Part shown: positions 7,696-16,181 of the stretch, piece by piece
How the letters are laid out: each line of letters opens with the position of its first letter
Numbering within the stretch: position 1 is the stretch's first letter
Assembly: GCA_029975475.1 (NCBI GenBank)
Contig: JARKPB010000008.1
Span: 1 to 64,000, forward strand
Origin: Anaerolineaceae bacterium
GTDB lineage: Bacteria > Chloroflexota > Anaerolineae > Anaerolineales > Anaerolineaceae
DNA: 64,000 nucleotides
Direction: 5' to 3'
Translations under genes and position numbers: made by a program
The notes under the pieces: generated by a model
Database searches by the model: none
Seen by the model: the letters and a program-made list of their open reading frames with translations, nothing else
Told to the model about the DNA's origin: nothing

Positions 7696-9159
7696 TTGCC
7701 AAACAATAACTTCAAAAGTGATGAAAGTTTCTTAGAAAAACTCGCTGTAGGTGCTGCGGGTGTTAATGCAACCATGGATTCACTTGTGAAACTTGGTTAC
7801 CTGCCCATAGAACTTGAACGCGGCTCATCTGGGTACAAAATTTGGAAAAGAATAAAAATAAAAAGGGTAAGGGTTCCAGACATTTTATGTTTGCGAAGTG
7901 GCGTAAGATTTGAATCTAGGGGTAAAACAAAGCTTGAAATTTCTATGTCCCATTCATTAAAAGATCCTAACAGAGCTTGGGATGCAGGATTACGCTCCGA
8001 TGACCTTGTATCCTTTGTGCTATTTGAAAAAGCAGATAATACACCAGTAAATTGGGTTGTGGCATCTCCTGTACATTTTATTCGTGTTGAAGATATGCGT
8101 GAAGCATTTTCAAAAGAGTTAATCCAGATTTCAAAACCTAAAGGTGTTGAAGAAGGATCAGAAATTCGCGTTATCTGGCCTTGTACAGTCGCTAACGAGG
8201 ATTCAATAGTGACCGAGATTAACGAAAAAAATATCAAACTTACCTACGCGAATAAACCAGGCCATCAAAGATGTATTTTGACAAGAAAGAAATTTTCTCT
8301 GGTTCCCCAATGTAAAACTGGGCAACATATAAAGAAAAATCAAATTATCGCATCAACAGTACCTGTCCTATTTGAACCAATATGTAAAAAAGAAGTAAAA
8401 GAAGATTTTTTCAGAGAACGGTTAACAAGCGTGTCTTTAAGTGAAAGATACGCATCAGCAAAAGCATTAAGATTTAGAGGATACAAAGATTCCTTCAATA
8501 CTTTGTATGACAGAATGGTAGATCCAGAAGAGGATATCTATGTTCAATTAGAAGCAGCCGCTGCGTTAGCTGCTCAAAATGATAAGACTGGTTGGGATTT
8601 TTTAACCAATTCCCTAAACAGCCCTTATCTTACTGTTCAACTTGAAACTGTAATTGTACTTTCCGAAATTTCAGACGTTAAGAGTGAAAGCTTGCTCATA
8701 CAAGTGTTAACCGATTCAAATCGTGAAAGTGAAATTAGGGCTGGTGCAGCCTGGGGTTTGGGCAATTTTAAGTCACAAGAAGCAGCGAAATCTCTAATAA
8801 ACACATTCAACCTGGCTAACAATGAAATCAAGATCGAAGCTGCAAGAGCGCTTTTGAAAATCGCTCCCCCCCTTGTTCATTTCTTAGAAGATTCGCTCAA
8901 GAAAACTAATGTAGAAAATAGAGATGGGATTGCATGGACTTTAGCTCGTTTAGAAGGTCTTGATTTACTGAAATTGTTAGAGGGTAACCCAGATCATAAT
9001 TTACGCATTTGGACCAGTTATATTGCTGGTTATGGGAAAGACCATTTTACTGAAGAACAAATATCAAAATTATGTGAAAATGATCCTGAGGTCTATTTTG
9101 CTGCTAGTGTATTATGGCAAGTTCTATCAAGTTGGATTTATGAATTAGGTGAATATTAA
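7696..9159 (+). CDS. HEAT-repeat protein with candidate nuclease domain, probable restriction endonuclease
   Basis: This 487-residue protein has two parts. Residues about 10-130 contain a short conserved-looking block: VRVPDILCL (Pro61-Asp62), then FESRGKTKLEISMSHS (Glu73, Lys77, Lys79, Glu81), which resembles but does not exactly match a PD-(D/E)XK core. Residues about 235-480 are HEAT/ARM-type helical repeats (AAAALAAQNDK, IRAGAAWGLGN, IEAARALLKIA). The stop overlaps the start of a cytosine-N4-type methyltransferase by one base (TAATG), so expression is coupled. The usual partner of such a methyltransferase is a restriction enzyme, and this is the only candidate. TTG 7696 has AGGAG six bases upstream. 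Base composition is visibly more A+T-rich than the metabolic genes downstream, suggesting transfer. Confidence 0.6.
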   Translation: MPNNNFKSDESFLEKLAVGAAGVNATMDSLVKLGYLPIELERGSSGYKIWKRIKIKRVRVPDILCLRSGVRFESRGKTKLEISMSHSLKDPNRAWDAGLRSDDLVSFVLFEKADNTPVNWVVASPVHFIRVEDMREAFSKELIQISKPKGVEEGSEIRVIWPCTVANEDSIVTEINEKNIKLTYANKPGHQRCILTRKKFSLVPQCKTGQHIKKNQIIASTVPVLFEPICKKEVKEDFFRERLTSVSLSERYASAKALRFRGYKDSFNTLYDRMVDPEEDIYVQLEAAAALAAQNDKTGWDFLTNSLNSPYLTVQLETVIVLSEISDVKSESLLIQVLTDSNRESEIRAGAAWGLGNFKSQEAAKSLINTFNLANNEIKIEAARALLKIAPPLVHFLEDSLKKTNVENRDGIAWTLARLEGLDLLKLLEGNPDHNLRIWTSYIAGYGKDHFTEEQISKLCENDPEVYFAASVLWQVLSSWIYELGEY

Positions 9160-10184
9160 TGAGTATTAAAGATTTACCATTATATAAAACAGACCTGGGT
9201 CATGCATATGTTGGTGATGCATTGAATTATCTTGCAGAAATTGAGGATTCAACTATAGATTTAGTAATGACTTCTCCTCCATTTGCGTTACGAAGGCAAA
9301 AAGCATATGGTAACGTGGAGGAAAGTAAATACCTTAATTGGATAAAACCTTTTGGGAAAGAGGTGTTCCGGGTTTTAAAAGATAGCGGAAGTTTCGTTTT
9401 AGATTTAGGAGGGGCATATAAGTCAGGGAAACCCTCACGGTCTTTATATAATTTTCGAGTATTAATGTGTTTATGTGATGATGTTGGTTTTCAGCTTGCT
9501 GAAGATTTTTATTGGTTCAATCCAGCAAAGCTGCCTTCTCCAATCGAATGGGTTAATAAACGAAAAATTCGTGCAAAAGACGCAGTAAACACGGTTTGGT
9601 GGTTCAGTAAAACAGAGTGGCCTAAAGCTGATGTGCGTAATGTTTTAGTGCCGTATTCTGATCGAATGAAGAAATTAATTTCAGATCCGGAAAATTTCTA
9701 TTCGCCCCAAAAAAGACCTTCGGGTCATGATATTGGTGCGAATTTTGGAAAGGACAATGGTGGCGCGATTCCATCAAACCTATTATCGATACCAAATACT
9801 GATAGTAATTCCAGTTATTTGAGGCTTTGTAAAGAACTAGGTCTGGAGAGACATCCAGCTCGATTCCCTGAAGATTTGCCAATGTTTTTTATCAAGATGC
9901 TTACTGATGCAGGTGATACAGTTATTGATATTTTTGCTGGTTCTAATACAACAGGTTCAGTTGCCGAAAAACTTGGTCGTAAATGGATAGCATTTGATAC
10001 CTCACAAGAATATCTTAAAACTTCAATATTGCGTTTTCTTGAAAATCCGTCCGTAAAAGACGCATCGAAGATTATTGATTTATTAGAAAATCCACAAGCA
10101 GACTTTTCATTAACAGAGACCAGCTTTTTTTCAAGAAGATTGTTCGATGGGGATGATACGTTAAATAAATACAAGATTAAATAA
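9159..10184 (+). CDS. Site-specific DNA methyltransferase, cytosine-N4 type
   Basis: This 341-residue S-adenosylmethionine-dependent DNA methyltransferase has catalytic motif IV TSPPF at residues 38-42, near the N-terminus, and the cofactor motif (DIFAGSNTTG) from Asp257, near the C-terminus. This is the beta-type order. SPPF is typical of enzymes making N4-methylcytosine, for example the PvuII and BamHI methyltransferases. The region between (about 170-245) is the likely target recognition part. It overlaps the HEAT-repeat gene by one base. The pair probably forms a type II restriction-modification system in which this enzyme protects host DNA. The recognition sequence cannot be read from sequence. 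Confidence 0.85.
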   Translation: MSIKDLPLYKTDLGHAYVGDALNYLAEIEDSTIDLVMTSPPFALRRQKAYGNVEESKYLNWIKPFGKEVFRVLKDSGSFVLDLGGAYKSGKPSRSLYNFRVLMCLCDDVGFQLAEDFYWFNPAKLPSPIEWVNKRKIRAKDAVNTVWWFSKTEWPKADVRNVLVPYSDRMKKLISDPENFYSPQKRPSGHDIGANFGKDNGGAIPSNLLSIPNTDSNSSYLRLCKELGLERHPARFPEDLPMFFIKMLTDAGDTVIDIFAGSNTTGSVAEKLGRKWIAFDTSQEYLKTSILRFLENPSVKDASKIIDLLENPQADFSLTETSFFSRRLFDGDDTLNKYKIK

Positions 10185-10407
10185 ATACTTAAAATTACAT
10201 TATTAAAATGTGTATGGCGCTTACTTACTCAAATGGAGATGGTAGATTCTAAAAAAAACCTTCTTCTTCAGGGTGTGAATTTAACAATTAGTTCACTTTG
10301 TTCCCCCCTATGAGTTTTCGGGAACGACCAAAAATAACGACCAGCCGAGTCGTTCTCCTTAATTCCCGGGTCAAGATAAAATCAAAATTAGGCAAGATTA
10401 TTAAAGG

Positions 10408-10992
10408 ATGACTCCCGACAACTCACTCACCATCACCCAAAATACCTGGATCATTTCCGATACGCATTTCTTCCACACGAATGTGCGCCCTTGGTGCGAG
10501 AACATTGGAAGATACTGCAATCGCCCCGAAAATTGGCAGGAGCTGATCATCAAAAACTGGAACGACCTGATTTCCCCCGATGAAAATGTCCTGCACCTGG
10601 GCGATTTTGCATTGGGAAAGAAAAGCAATTTTGAGCTGCTGATCGGCAGTTTGAATGGCAGATTATTTTTAATCCAGGGAAACCATGACCGGTTGAGCCA
10701 GTCTTTTTGTGAAGCCCATGGCGTGACCCTGATTAAAAATTCATTACTGGTTGAATTAGAAAATCAAATGAAGCTGATCTTTTCACACCGTCCGATTGTT
10801 CCTTTGGAAGATGGATGGATCAATTTTCATGGTCATATTCATAACGTTCCACCGCCTCCTGAGGGTTCTAATTTGGGACCCGACCATATCAATATGAGCG
10901 TTGAGGTCAGAGATTATCGGCCCTGGCGGTTGGGTGATATTCTCAAAACCAGCAAAGACCATCCAACAGAGAACGATGTGTCACTCCGTTGA
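10408..10992 (+). CDS. Calcineurin-like metallophosphoesterase
   Basis: This 194-residue protein carries the full set of metallophosphoesterase motifs: Asp18-x-His20 (SDTHF), Asp66 (LGDFA), Asn92-His93 (GNHD), His127 (SHRP) and His143/His145 (GHIH). It is a two-metal phosphodiesterase or phosphatase of the small YfcE-like group with no extra domain. The substrate cannot be told. It is cytoplasmic. The start at ATG 10408 lacks a well-spaced ribosome site. It stands alone between the methyltransferase and the XRE-ImmA gene. Similar small phosphoesterases occur as cargo on mobile elements. Confidence 0.85.
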   Translation: MTPDNSLTITQNTWIISDTHFFHTNVRPWCENIGRYCNRPENWQELIIKNWNDLISPDENVLHLGDFALGKKSNFELLIGSLNGRLFLIQGNHDRLSQSFCEAHGVTLIKNSLLVELENQMKLIFSHRPIVPLEDGWINFHGHIHNVPPPPEGSNLGPDHINMSVEVRDYRPWRLGDILKTSKDHPTENDVSLR

Positions 10993-11278
10993 CCCGTTCC
11001 CCCTTATGACTCTAGGGGATCGAAGTGGGAAGAACGATGTACCGCACCTTTCTCCCTAGCTAGGATAATTTTTCCTGCACAAAAAAAGCGGGCGATTTGT
11101 TTGTACCAAAAATAGAAGCTAATCAGCACTTGTTGAATGGTAATTTTGATCTCAAACCAGCACTGGAATCCAATTAATAAAACCACTTCCAAGGCTATTG
11201 GCCGGACTTTTAACTCTACGGTATATTTTGTACCTCCCTATCAAAAAGAATGCTGCAAAAAGTGTCCTGGTCGATCAA

Positions 11279-11355
11279 CGTCAGCGGCAGTGTCTGCGTC
11301 AACGTCTGCGGCGTGTCAACATCACGTCTGCGGCACGTCAGCAAGGACGCAGACG
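11279..11355. repeat. Clustered CGTCTGCGGC repeats with inverted copies
   Basis: Within the 540-base gap 10993-11531, which holds no convincing gene, CGTCAGCGGC (11279-11288) and CGTCTGCGGC (11303-11312 and 11325-11334) recur at 22-24 base steps. GTCTGCGTC (11292-11300) is inverted as GACGCAGAC (11346-11354). The tract is G+C-rich in otherwise A+T-rich DNA. It could fold as RNA or serve as a binding array. It has too few units and too short spacers for CRISPR. Confidence 0.45.
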
Positions 11356-11473
11356 ATGTTATTTTCTGATTAACATTAGTAGGGTTTTTCTGGATAAGAG
11401 TAAAATGATTTTTGCATAAAGAGGGTGGCTTCTTTTAACCTCCAAAGACGATCTCTTTTAAGTAAAATTGCCG

Positions 11474-11509
11474 GTTTACAAAATTAGTTATTAATGCTAT
11501 TATGTAAAC
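11474..11509 (+). promoter_or_regulatory. Promoter of the XRE-ImmA gene flanked by an inverted repeat
   Basis: TTTACA (11475-11480) and TATTAT (11498-11503) are 17 bases apart, a good sigma-70-type promoter. GTTTACA (11474-11480) and TGTAAAC (11503-11509) are perfect 7-bp inverted copies lying on the two promoter boxes. A dimer bound there would shut the promoter, consistent with autoregulation by the XRE domain of the downstream gene. Confidence 0.65.
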
Positions 11510-11531
11510 TGAAAGAGAAAAGGAGATGACC

Positions 11532-12584
11532 ATGACCATCGGAGGGCGTATCAAACAGGCTCGGAAAGCGGGCAATTTTTCTTTGCGAAAACTGGCGGAT
11601 GAAATTGGGGTCAGCGCCATGGCGATCTCAAAATATGAACGCGACCAGGATGTGCCCAGTTCAGGCGTTCTGCTGCGTTTATCCCAGGCTTTAAAGGTCA
11701 AGGTGGACTTCTTCTTTCGCCCGAGCACGGTCTCCGTTCAACTTCAGGCCTATCGAAAACATGCTGTACTGGGTGCCAAAGAACAGGAAGCCATCCAAAT
11801 GCGTATCCAGGACTGGGTGGAGCGTTATCTCGAGGTTGAAAGCCTTTTCCCTGAAGAACAACACACGGCTAACCTCCCCCTGCGCAAAGTGACCTCACTG
11901 GATGAAATTGAAACCGCAGCTCTCGAATTACGTGACCACTGGAGCTTGGGCTATGATGCAATCGAAAATCTGGTCCAGTTGCTGGAGGACCGGGGAATCA
12001 AAGTGGGGATCATCTCCGGTTTCGAGCATTTTGACGCCTGCACTTTCAAAGCAGATGGCGATCCGGTAATCGTAACCAAAGGCGAGTTATCAGGCGACCG
12101 GCAGCGATTCAATTTAGGGCATGAACTGGGACACCTGATCCTGGATATTCAGGGCGACCTCAAACCAGAACAGGCAGCCAATCGGTTTGTCGGGGCTTTC
12201 CTCGTCCCGGCGGCAACGGCTCGCTTTGAACTTGGCACCAACCGAACAGATCTGAACATCAACGAGCTACACATGCTTAAGCATAAATATGGTTTAAGTA
12301 TGCAGGCCTGGATTTACCGTGCAAAGGATCTTTCCATTATTTCTGAAAACACTGCGGCGCGTTTATTCCAGCAGTTCCGTGTCAATGATTGGCATCGCCA
12401 GGAACCAGGAAAACCTTATCCATCTGAAACGCCCATGCGGATGGAACGGTTAATTTATCGCGCTTTGGCTGAGGATTTGATCTCGCGTTCCAGGGCGCAG
12501 GAATTGTATGGCAAGCCATTACAACTAGGGTGGGAGATGGAGGCACTGCAGCTAAATGACCTTGCCATCCGTTCTGGTAACTGA
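11532..12584 (+). CDS. XRE-family HTH with ImmA/IrrE metallopeptidase domain
   Basis: This 350-residue protein fuses an XRE helix-turn-helix (about residues 5-60; SLRKLADEIGVSAMAISKYE) to an ImmA/IrrE zinc peptidase domain with HELGH (His197, Glu198, His201) and a probable third ligand at Glu213. Relatives cleave phage or element repressors, or act as regulators of toxin-antitoxin pairs. ATG 11532 has AGGAG six bases upstream. ATG 11526 would abut the ribosome site and is less likely. The following PIN gene starts inside its 3' end, so the two are coupled. The promoter is flanked by an inverted repeat that the HTH could bind. Confidence 0.88.
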   Translation: MTIGGRIKQARKAGNFSLRKLADEIGVSAMAISKYERDQDVPSSGVLLRLSQALKVKVDFFFRPSTVSVQLQAYRKHAVLGAKEQEAIQMRIQDWVERYLEVESLFPEEQHTANLPLRKVTSLDEIETAALELRDHWSLGYDAIENLVQLLEDRGIKVGIISGFEHFDACTFKADGDPVIVTKGELSGDRQRFNLGHELGHLILDIQGDLKPEQAANRFVGAFLVPAATARFELGTNRTDLNINELHMLKHKYGLSMQAWIYRAKDLSIISENTAARLFQQFRVNDWHRQEPGKPYPSETPMRMERLIYRALAEDLISRSRAQELYGKPLQLGWEMEALQLNDLAIRSGN

Positions 12585-13050
12585 TACGAATATTTGGATC
12601 GACCTCGAGAACGGCAAGATATTAGCCGCTGTTTTCCATCTTCCATATCAATTTTTCACCACTGATTTTGCGGTAGAAGAGTTTATTCATCCCAGGTGGG
12701 CAACGCTGCAAGATCTGGGATTGCAAACACATGGTCTTGAACCTGAATATGTGCTCGAATTAGTCCGGTTAAGGCAAATCCATCGTCAATTATCAGCCAT
12801 CGACCTGGCTGCATTATTGCTTGCCAGGGTATTGGATGCAAGTTTGGTGACCGGCGACCGAAGACTTAATGAACTTGCCAAAGCGCAGGGGGTACCGGTT
12901 CACGGGGTGTTATGGATATTGGATGAAATGGTATTACACTGGGTTCTTACAGAAAACCAAGCAGCTATTGCCCTCCGTGAAATGCTCGATCAAGGGGCAA
13001 GGCTGCCAGATTGTGAATGTCAAAAGCGTTTTGATTGTTGGTCATCTTGA
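12556..13050 (+). CDS. PIN-like domain protein, probable toxin partner of the XRE-ImmA protein
   Basis: This 164-residue protein has a PIN-fold pattern: Asp10 (VTDTNIWID), Glu41/Glu42, Asp83 (AIDLAALLLA) and Asp101 (LVTGDRRL). These acidic residues would bind Mg or Mn for RNA cleavage. It overlaps the upstream XRE-ImmA gene by 29 bases. XRE-ImmA genes followed by PIN-like genes are a known predicted toxin-antitoxin arrangement, so an RNase toxin is likely. The Cys-rich tail (DCECQKRFDCW) is unusual and might bind a metal. ATG 12556 is the only reasonable start, and GGAGG lies about 14 bases upstream, rather far. Confidence 0.75.
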   Translation: MTLPSVLVTDTNIWIDLENGKILAAVFHLPYQFFTTDFAVEEFIHPRWATLQDLGLQTHGLEPEYVLELVRLRQIHRQLSAIDLAALLLARVLDASLVTGDRRLNELAKAQGVPVHGVLWILDEMVLHWVLTENQAAIALREMLDQGARLPDCECQKRFDCWSS

Positions 13051-13067
13051 CCAGAAAAGATATTCGA

Positions 13068-13265
13068 ATGAGTAAACCCAAAGGTACAATGCACAAGCCG
13101 GGTCAGAAGGCCCCGGAATCTGGACAATATGGCGTAGTTGGTCCAAAAGGCAGAAAAACCGGGACTGAAGTCACCGTTACCAAAGGCGAAACCTTGCCGC
13201 CAACGCCAAAACCAGGCCAGGGATTTATCCTGGTGGACAAGACCAAACACAAAGATGATAAATGA
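13068..13265 (+). CDS. YjzC-like small protein
   Basis: This 65-residue, basic protein begins MSKPKGTMHKPGQKAPESGQ and has a Pro/Gly-rich, probably beta-stranded body with a PTPKPGQG loop. The layout PGxxAPxxGxY followed by GETLPP resembles the YjzC family of small proteins of unknown function. It starts 18 bases after the PIN gene on the same strand and may be the third gene of that operon. No catalytic residues are evident. A longer reading from TTG 13035 is not supported. Confidence 0.6.
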   Translation: MSKPKGTMHKPGQKAPESGQYGVVGPKGRKTGTEVTVTKGETLPPTPKPGQGFILVDKTKHKDDK

Positions 13266-13366
13266 TTTAGCCAAGGATAAAACACTAGTCCGGAAATATT
13301 TCGGATGAATACCTTTGATGTTGTCTTCAGGTAGTGGCTATTATCATAAATGAGAGCACATCCAAT

Positions 13367-13400
13367 GTTATTATCATTTCAGTCTGAAATTGATAATAAC
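13367..13400. promoter_or_regulatory. 34-bp near-perfect palindrome
   Basis: GTTATTATCA (13367-13376) and TGATAATAAC (13391-13400) are perfect inverted copies, and the inner TTTCA/TGAAA continues the symmetry with one extra base on one side. A further ATTATCA half-site lies at about 13340. It is 167 bases upstream of the lone XRE gene. The half-site TTATTATCA matches the Fic operator at 6373-6381. Confidence 0.6.
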
Positions 13401-13566
13401 AAGTGCTTACTTTGATTGGAACTGACGCAAGAAATAAAGAAATCTGGATTATGATAATTTAGGTTTCTTTAGCGATAGATCTGATTAGTGCAGGTGGAAT
13501 AGTTCTTGCGGGCATTGATCATCTAGACCTGAAAGATTCAATGGATTTGGCATTGAAGGAAGTAAA

Positions 13567-13839
13567 TTGCCAAAATTTGAAGATTGGGAAGCTGAAAAGA
13601 TTAAAGCCCCGGATTTCCTGGCTGCTGCCGAGGAATTGGAACCCGGCTACCAGGTTGCCCGGCTCCGCATGTTAAGGGGTTTAACTCAGGCTCAACTTGC
13701 TAAGATGGTTGGCACTCGGCAACCTTCCATCGCTAGATTAGAGAATGGCTCAAGCACTCCGAGTTTATCCTTCCTTGCGAAGATCGCTGAAGCGTTAGGC
13801 GCAAAGATTGAATTCAAGTTAATACCCGACACAAAATGA
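13567..13839 (+). CDS. XRE-family HTH protein, HigA/antitoxin-like
   Basis: This 90-residue protein has an N-terminal stretch ending in ELEPGYQVARLRMLRGL and a Cro/XRE helix-turn-helix (LTQAQLAKMVGTRQPSIARL) at about residues 40-85. Such proteins normally follow a RelE/HigB-type toxin gene. Here the 300 bases upstream contain no toxin-like frame, so it is an orphan antitoxin or a solitary regulator. TTG 13567 has GAAGGA six bases upstream. A long palindrome lies 167 bases upstream and could be its operator. Confidence 0.8.
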   Translation: MPKFEDWEAEKIKAPDFLAAAEELEPGYQVARLRMLRGLTQAQLAKMVGTRQPSIARLENGSSTPSLSFLAKIAEALGAKIEFKLIPDTK

Positions 13840-13920
13840 CCTTATTTGGGTTTTGATTGCCTGGAAGTGTGCCAGGTAAGACTTATTATGTGTAAACCTG
13901 GTTATAATCAATCCAACAGT

Positions 13921-13968
13921 ACCCACCACGCCTCTGCTTTGCATGCGCACCGAGGTGGGTCATTTTTT
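13921..13968 (+). terminator. Intrinsic terminator after the XRE gene
   Basis: ACCCACC (13921-13927) pairs with GGTGGGT (13954-13960), followed by CATTTTTTATT. The long loop weakens the call, but the T-run and position after a gene fit a terminator. The rest of the 300-base gap to 14140 shows nothing else. Confidence 0.55.
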
Positions 13969-14139
13969 ATTAAACCAAAACGTCAACAAGTGATGTCCTT
14001 TGAATTGCATAGCATTACGTGTGATCAGACAGTTAGTGTAAAATTCAAAGGGGTACTAAAATTCTCATTATGTAAATAACCAAAAAAGATGCCCGCCTTC
14101 ATAGTTTTCACGCGGGAGTAATAAAAAGGATTACTTTCA

Positions 14140-15717
14140 ATGATGAAGCCTTATAATATAATGACAACCGTTTTGATGACAATAATCCTTACAGCCTGTA
14201 GCGCGTCCGCAGTGACTACGACCCCATCAAACCCAGTTGCGGAGGTCACGACGACCTCGTCTCTTGTTGAGACATCGATGTCCGATATCGTAACCTTTGC
14301 TGATCCAGTGTTAGAAGCAATGATACGCAGCGCGATGGGCAAACCTGAAGGTGAAATCACCCTCGCGGAAGCCCAGGGCGTCACCCGCATGGATCTCACC
14401 GACTCTTTGCAGCGACAGCTCTCCGAATTCACCCCAATCACCAACCTCAACGGCCTGGAAGCCTTTACCAACCTCGAAAGCCTCGACTTGTCTCAAAACG
14501 CCGTGTCCGACATCTCCCCTCTGGCCGGGCTCACCAAACTAACCGTCTTATCCCTAGCTGGCAATCCCGTCACGGATGTCGCACCTCTGGCCAAATTAAC
14601 CAACCTTAAGCTCTTGATCCTTTCCAACTGCCAGTCGGACGATTACAGCGCCCTCGCCAACCTGGTCAACCTGCAGGTGCTCCTGCTTGACAATTCCACC
14701 ATCCGCGACCTCAGCCCGCTCGCCGCTCTCACCATCCTACGCCAGCTCTCCCTGGCCAACACCTCCGTGGATGACCTTTCTCCACTCGAAACCATCTACC
14801 CCAACCTCGAACAAAAGGATTTCATCATCCCCTCCACCTTGGTTGACCTGGGCTTCAACCTGGATCCCAACAATCACGAAGCCTACTTCGAAAGCGAGTT
14901 AGCCACATTCACCGTCACCCATGACAAGTGGGGGCCGCCATCCAGGGAAGACAACCAGAATATCATCCGCATGACCCTCTACCTGAATGATGAATACAAA
15001 ACCTCCATTGGTTATTATGACATGCACAAGGTCTACCTCTGCCAAATGGATAAGGAAGGCCAGCCGCCCGTGAACTACCTCTACGACATCGCCACTGGCG
15101 AATATTCCATCGAAGGGCAAGATCGGGCGAACTCAGAACAGATGATCCGTGCCGCCATGGAAGTTGAAAATGGCGAAGATCCATTGTATGCGCCTGTCCG
15201 CTTCTTTAATAAAACCATTCAGAACACCTTCCACATGCCCCCCGCTAAACTCTTCGCCCTGCCCTATGAGCCGCCATCTCTCAGGAACCTGGGCTTTTTC
15301 CCGGTGCAGGAAGAAGCAGTCTACCGGTACGAATATCGAAGTGAAAATGACGTCAATGTCCAGGTTCACCGCCCAGATTGGGGAGAGCAAGATTTCGACG
15401 TTCAATTTTTCACCGAGATCAGTGATGAATACCGCCTTGTGGTCAATTATCACCTGGTAGAAAAAAGGATTTCGTTTAGTGCGGATGATAACGCACAGGG
15501 TGGTGCAAGCTTTGTCTATTATGAAGAAACCGGTGAGTTCGTCGACGAATGGTGCAGCTATCCTGATCTAACCGTGAGAGATTACTTCATCAAAGCCTTC
15601 AACGACCCCGCCATCCAAAATGTTTACCAGCATTCCATGGAACTGGCGGAGCAATACTTCGTCGATACCTTTGGCATGACCGCCGGGGAATTGTATGCGC
15701 TCCCGACGGGCGAATAA
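14140..15717 (+). CDS. Leucine-rich-repeat lipoprotein (internalin-like repeats)
   Basis: This 525-residue protein has a signal peptide with lipobox ILTAC (Cys20), so it is membrane-anchored and faces outward. A Thr/Ser-rich linker leads to an N-cap (ADPVLEAMIRSAMGKPEGEI) and about five 22-residue leucine-rich repeats (about 100-225) of the internalin type, for example LESLDLSQNAVSDISPLAGL. The C-terminal 290 residues are unrecognised and contain two similar halves, each beginning near LxxLGF (VDLGFNLDP and RNLGFFPV), which suggests a duplicated domain. The repeats imply protein binding. No operon partners. Confidence 0.8.
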   Translation: MMKPYNIMTTVLMTIILTACSASAVTTTPSNPVAEVTTTSSLVETSMSDIVTFADPVLEAMIRSAMGKPEGEITLAEAQGVTRMDLTDSLQRQLSEFTPITNLNGLEAFTNLESLDLSQNAVSDISPLAGLTKLTVLSLAGNPVTDVAPLAKLTNLKLLILSNCQSDDYSALANLVNLQVLLLDNSTIRDLSPLAALTILRQLSLANTSVDDLSPLETIYPNLEQKDFIIPSTLVDLGFNLDPNNHEAYFESELATFTVTHDKWGPPSREDNQNIIRMTLYLNDEYKTSIGYYDMHKVYLCQMDKEGQPPVNYLYDIATGEYSIEGQDRANSEQMIRAAMEVENGEDPLYAPVRFFNKTIQNTFHMPPAKLFALPYEPPSLRNLGFFPVQEEAVYRYEYRSENDVNVQVHRPDWGEQDFDVQFFTEISDEYRLVVNYHLVEKRISFSADDNAQGGASFVYYEETGEFVDEWCSYPDLTVRDYFIKAFNDPAIQNVYQHSMELAEQYFVDTFGMTAGELYALPTGE

Positions 15718-16181
15718 GGATTAAAGGGTGTCATCGAGACATGTCGGGCTAGATGACATTAGGTCAAGTACAAATGGGTAACCTTGAAAATTGATGACTC
15801 TTGTTCGGTTCAATTTCTGTCTTTCGAGTTCAAACAAACCTGGTTTTTGGGATTATTGTTAAATTCCTAAATCGTCAATTTTTCCACAATTTGACGATTT
15901 AGGAAGTGGTTTATTGAATGATGATTGACACACATCCATTTTTTGCAACGATTGACCTTTTGTGACAACAAAAATCTTGATTAATCTTTACAAATCACAT
16001 AAGAACGATAGAACGAAAAGGTCGTGGATTTTTGACGTTCGTTCATCAAAACTCAACCATCGTCCTCCGGGTCGCGAAAAAAGTCCTACTTGACCCTGTC
16101 ATAAAAAGTCGCTATCATACGACTAATAACTCGTAACCAAAGATCCTCCGGCCTCTTCAGAAGAGCGTCCCTCAGGCCAGG
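15718..16181. other. A+T-rich gap between the LRR gene and a minus-strand remnant
   Basis: About 460 bases without a supported gene. The most notable element is the 15-bp inverted repeat at 15864-15905. Near 16010-16050 there are related short runs (GAACGATAGAACGAAAAGG and GACGTTCGTTC). No RNA gene was recognised. Confidence 0.4.
15864..15905. repeat. Perfect 15-bp inverted repeat
   Basis: TTCCTAAATCGTCAA (15864-15878) and TTGACGATTTAGGAA (15891-15905) are perfect inverted copies with a 12-base loop. No T-run follows. It lies about 150 bases after the LRR gene, near the right boundary of the accessory region. It could be a recombination or attachment site core, a transposon-end remnant, or an mRNA 3' stabiliser. 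Confidence 0.6.

Noticed and set aside
11279-11355. Possible mini CRISPR array
   Set aside because: Repeat units are only 10 bases, spacers 12-14 bases with internal similarity, and no cas genes are nearby.
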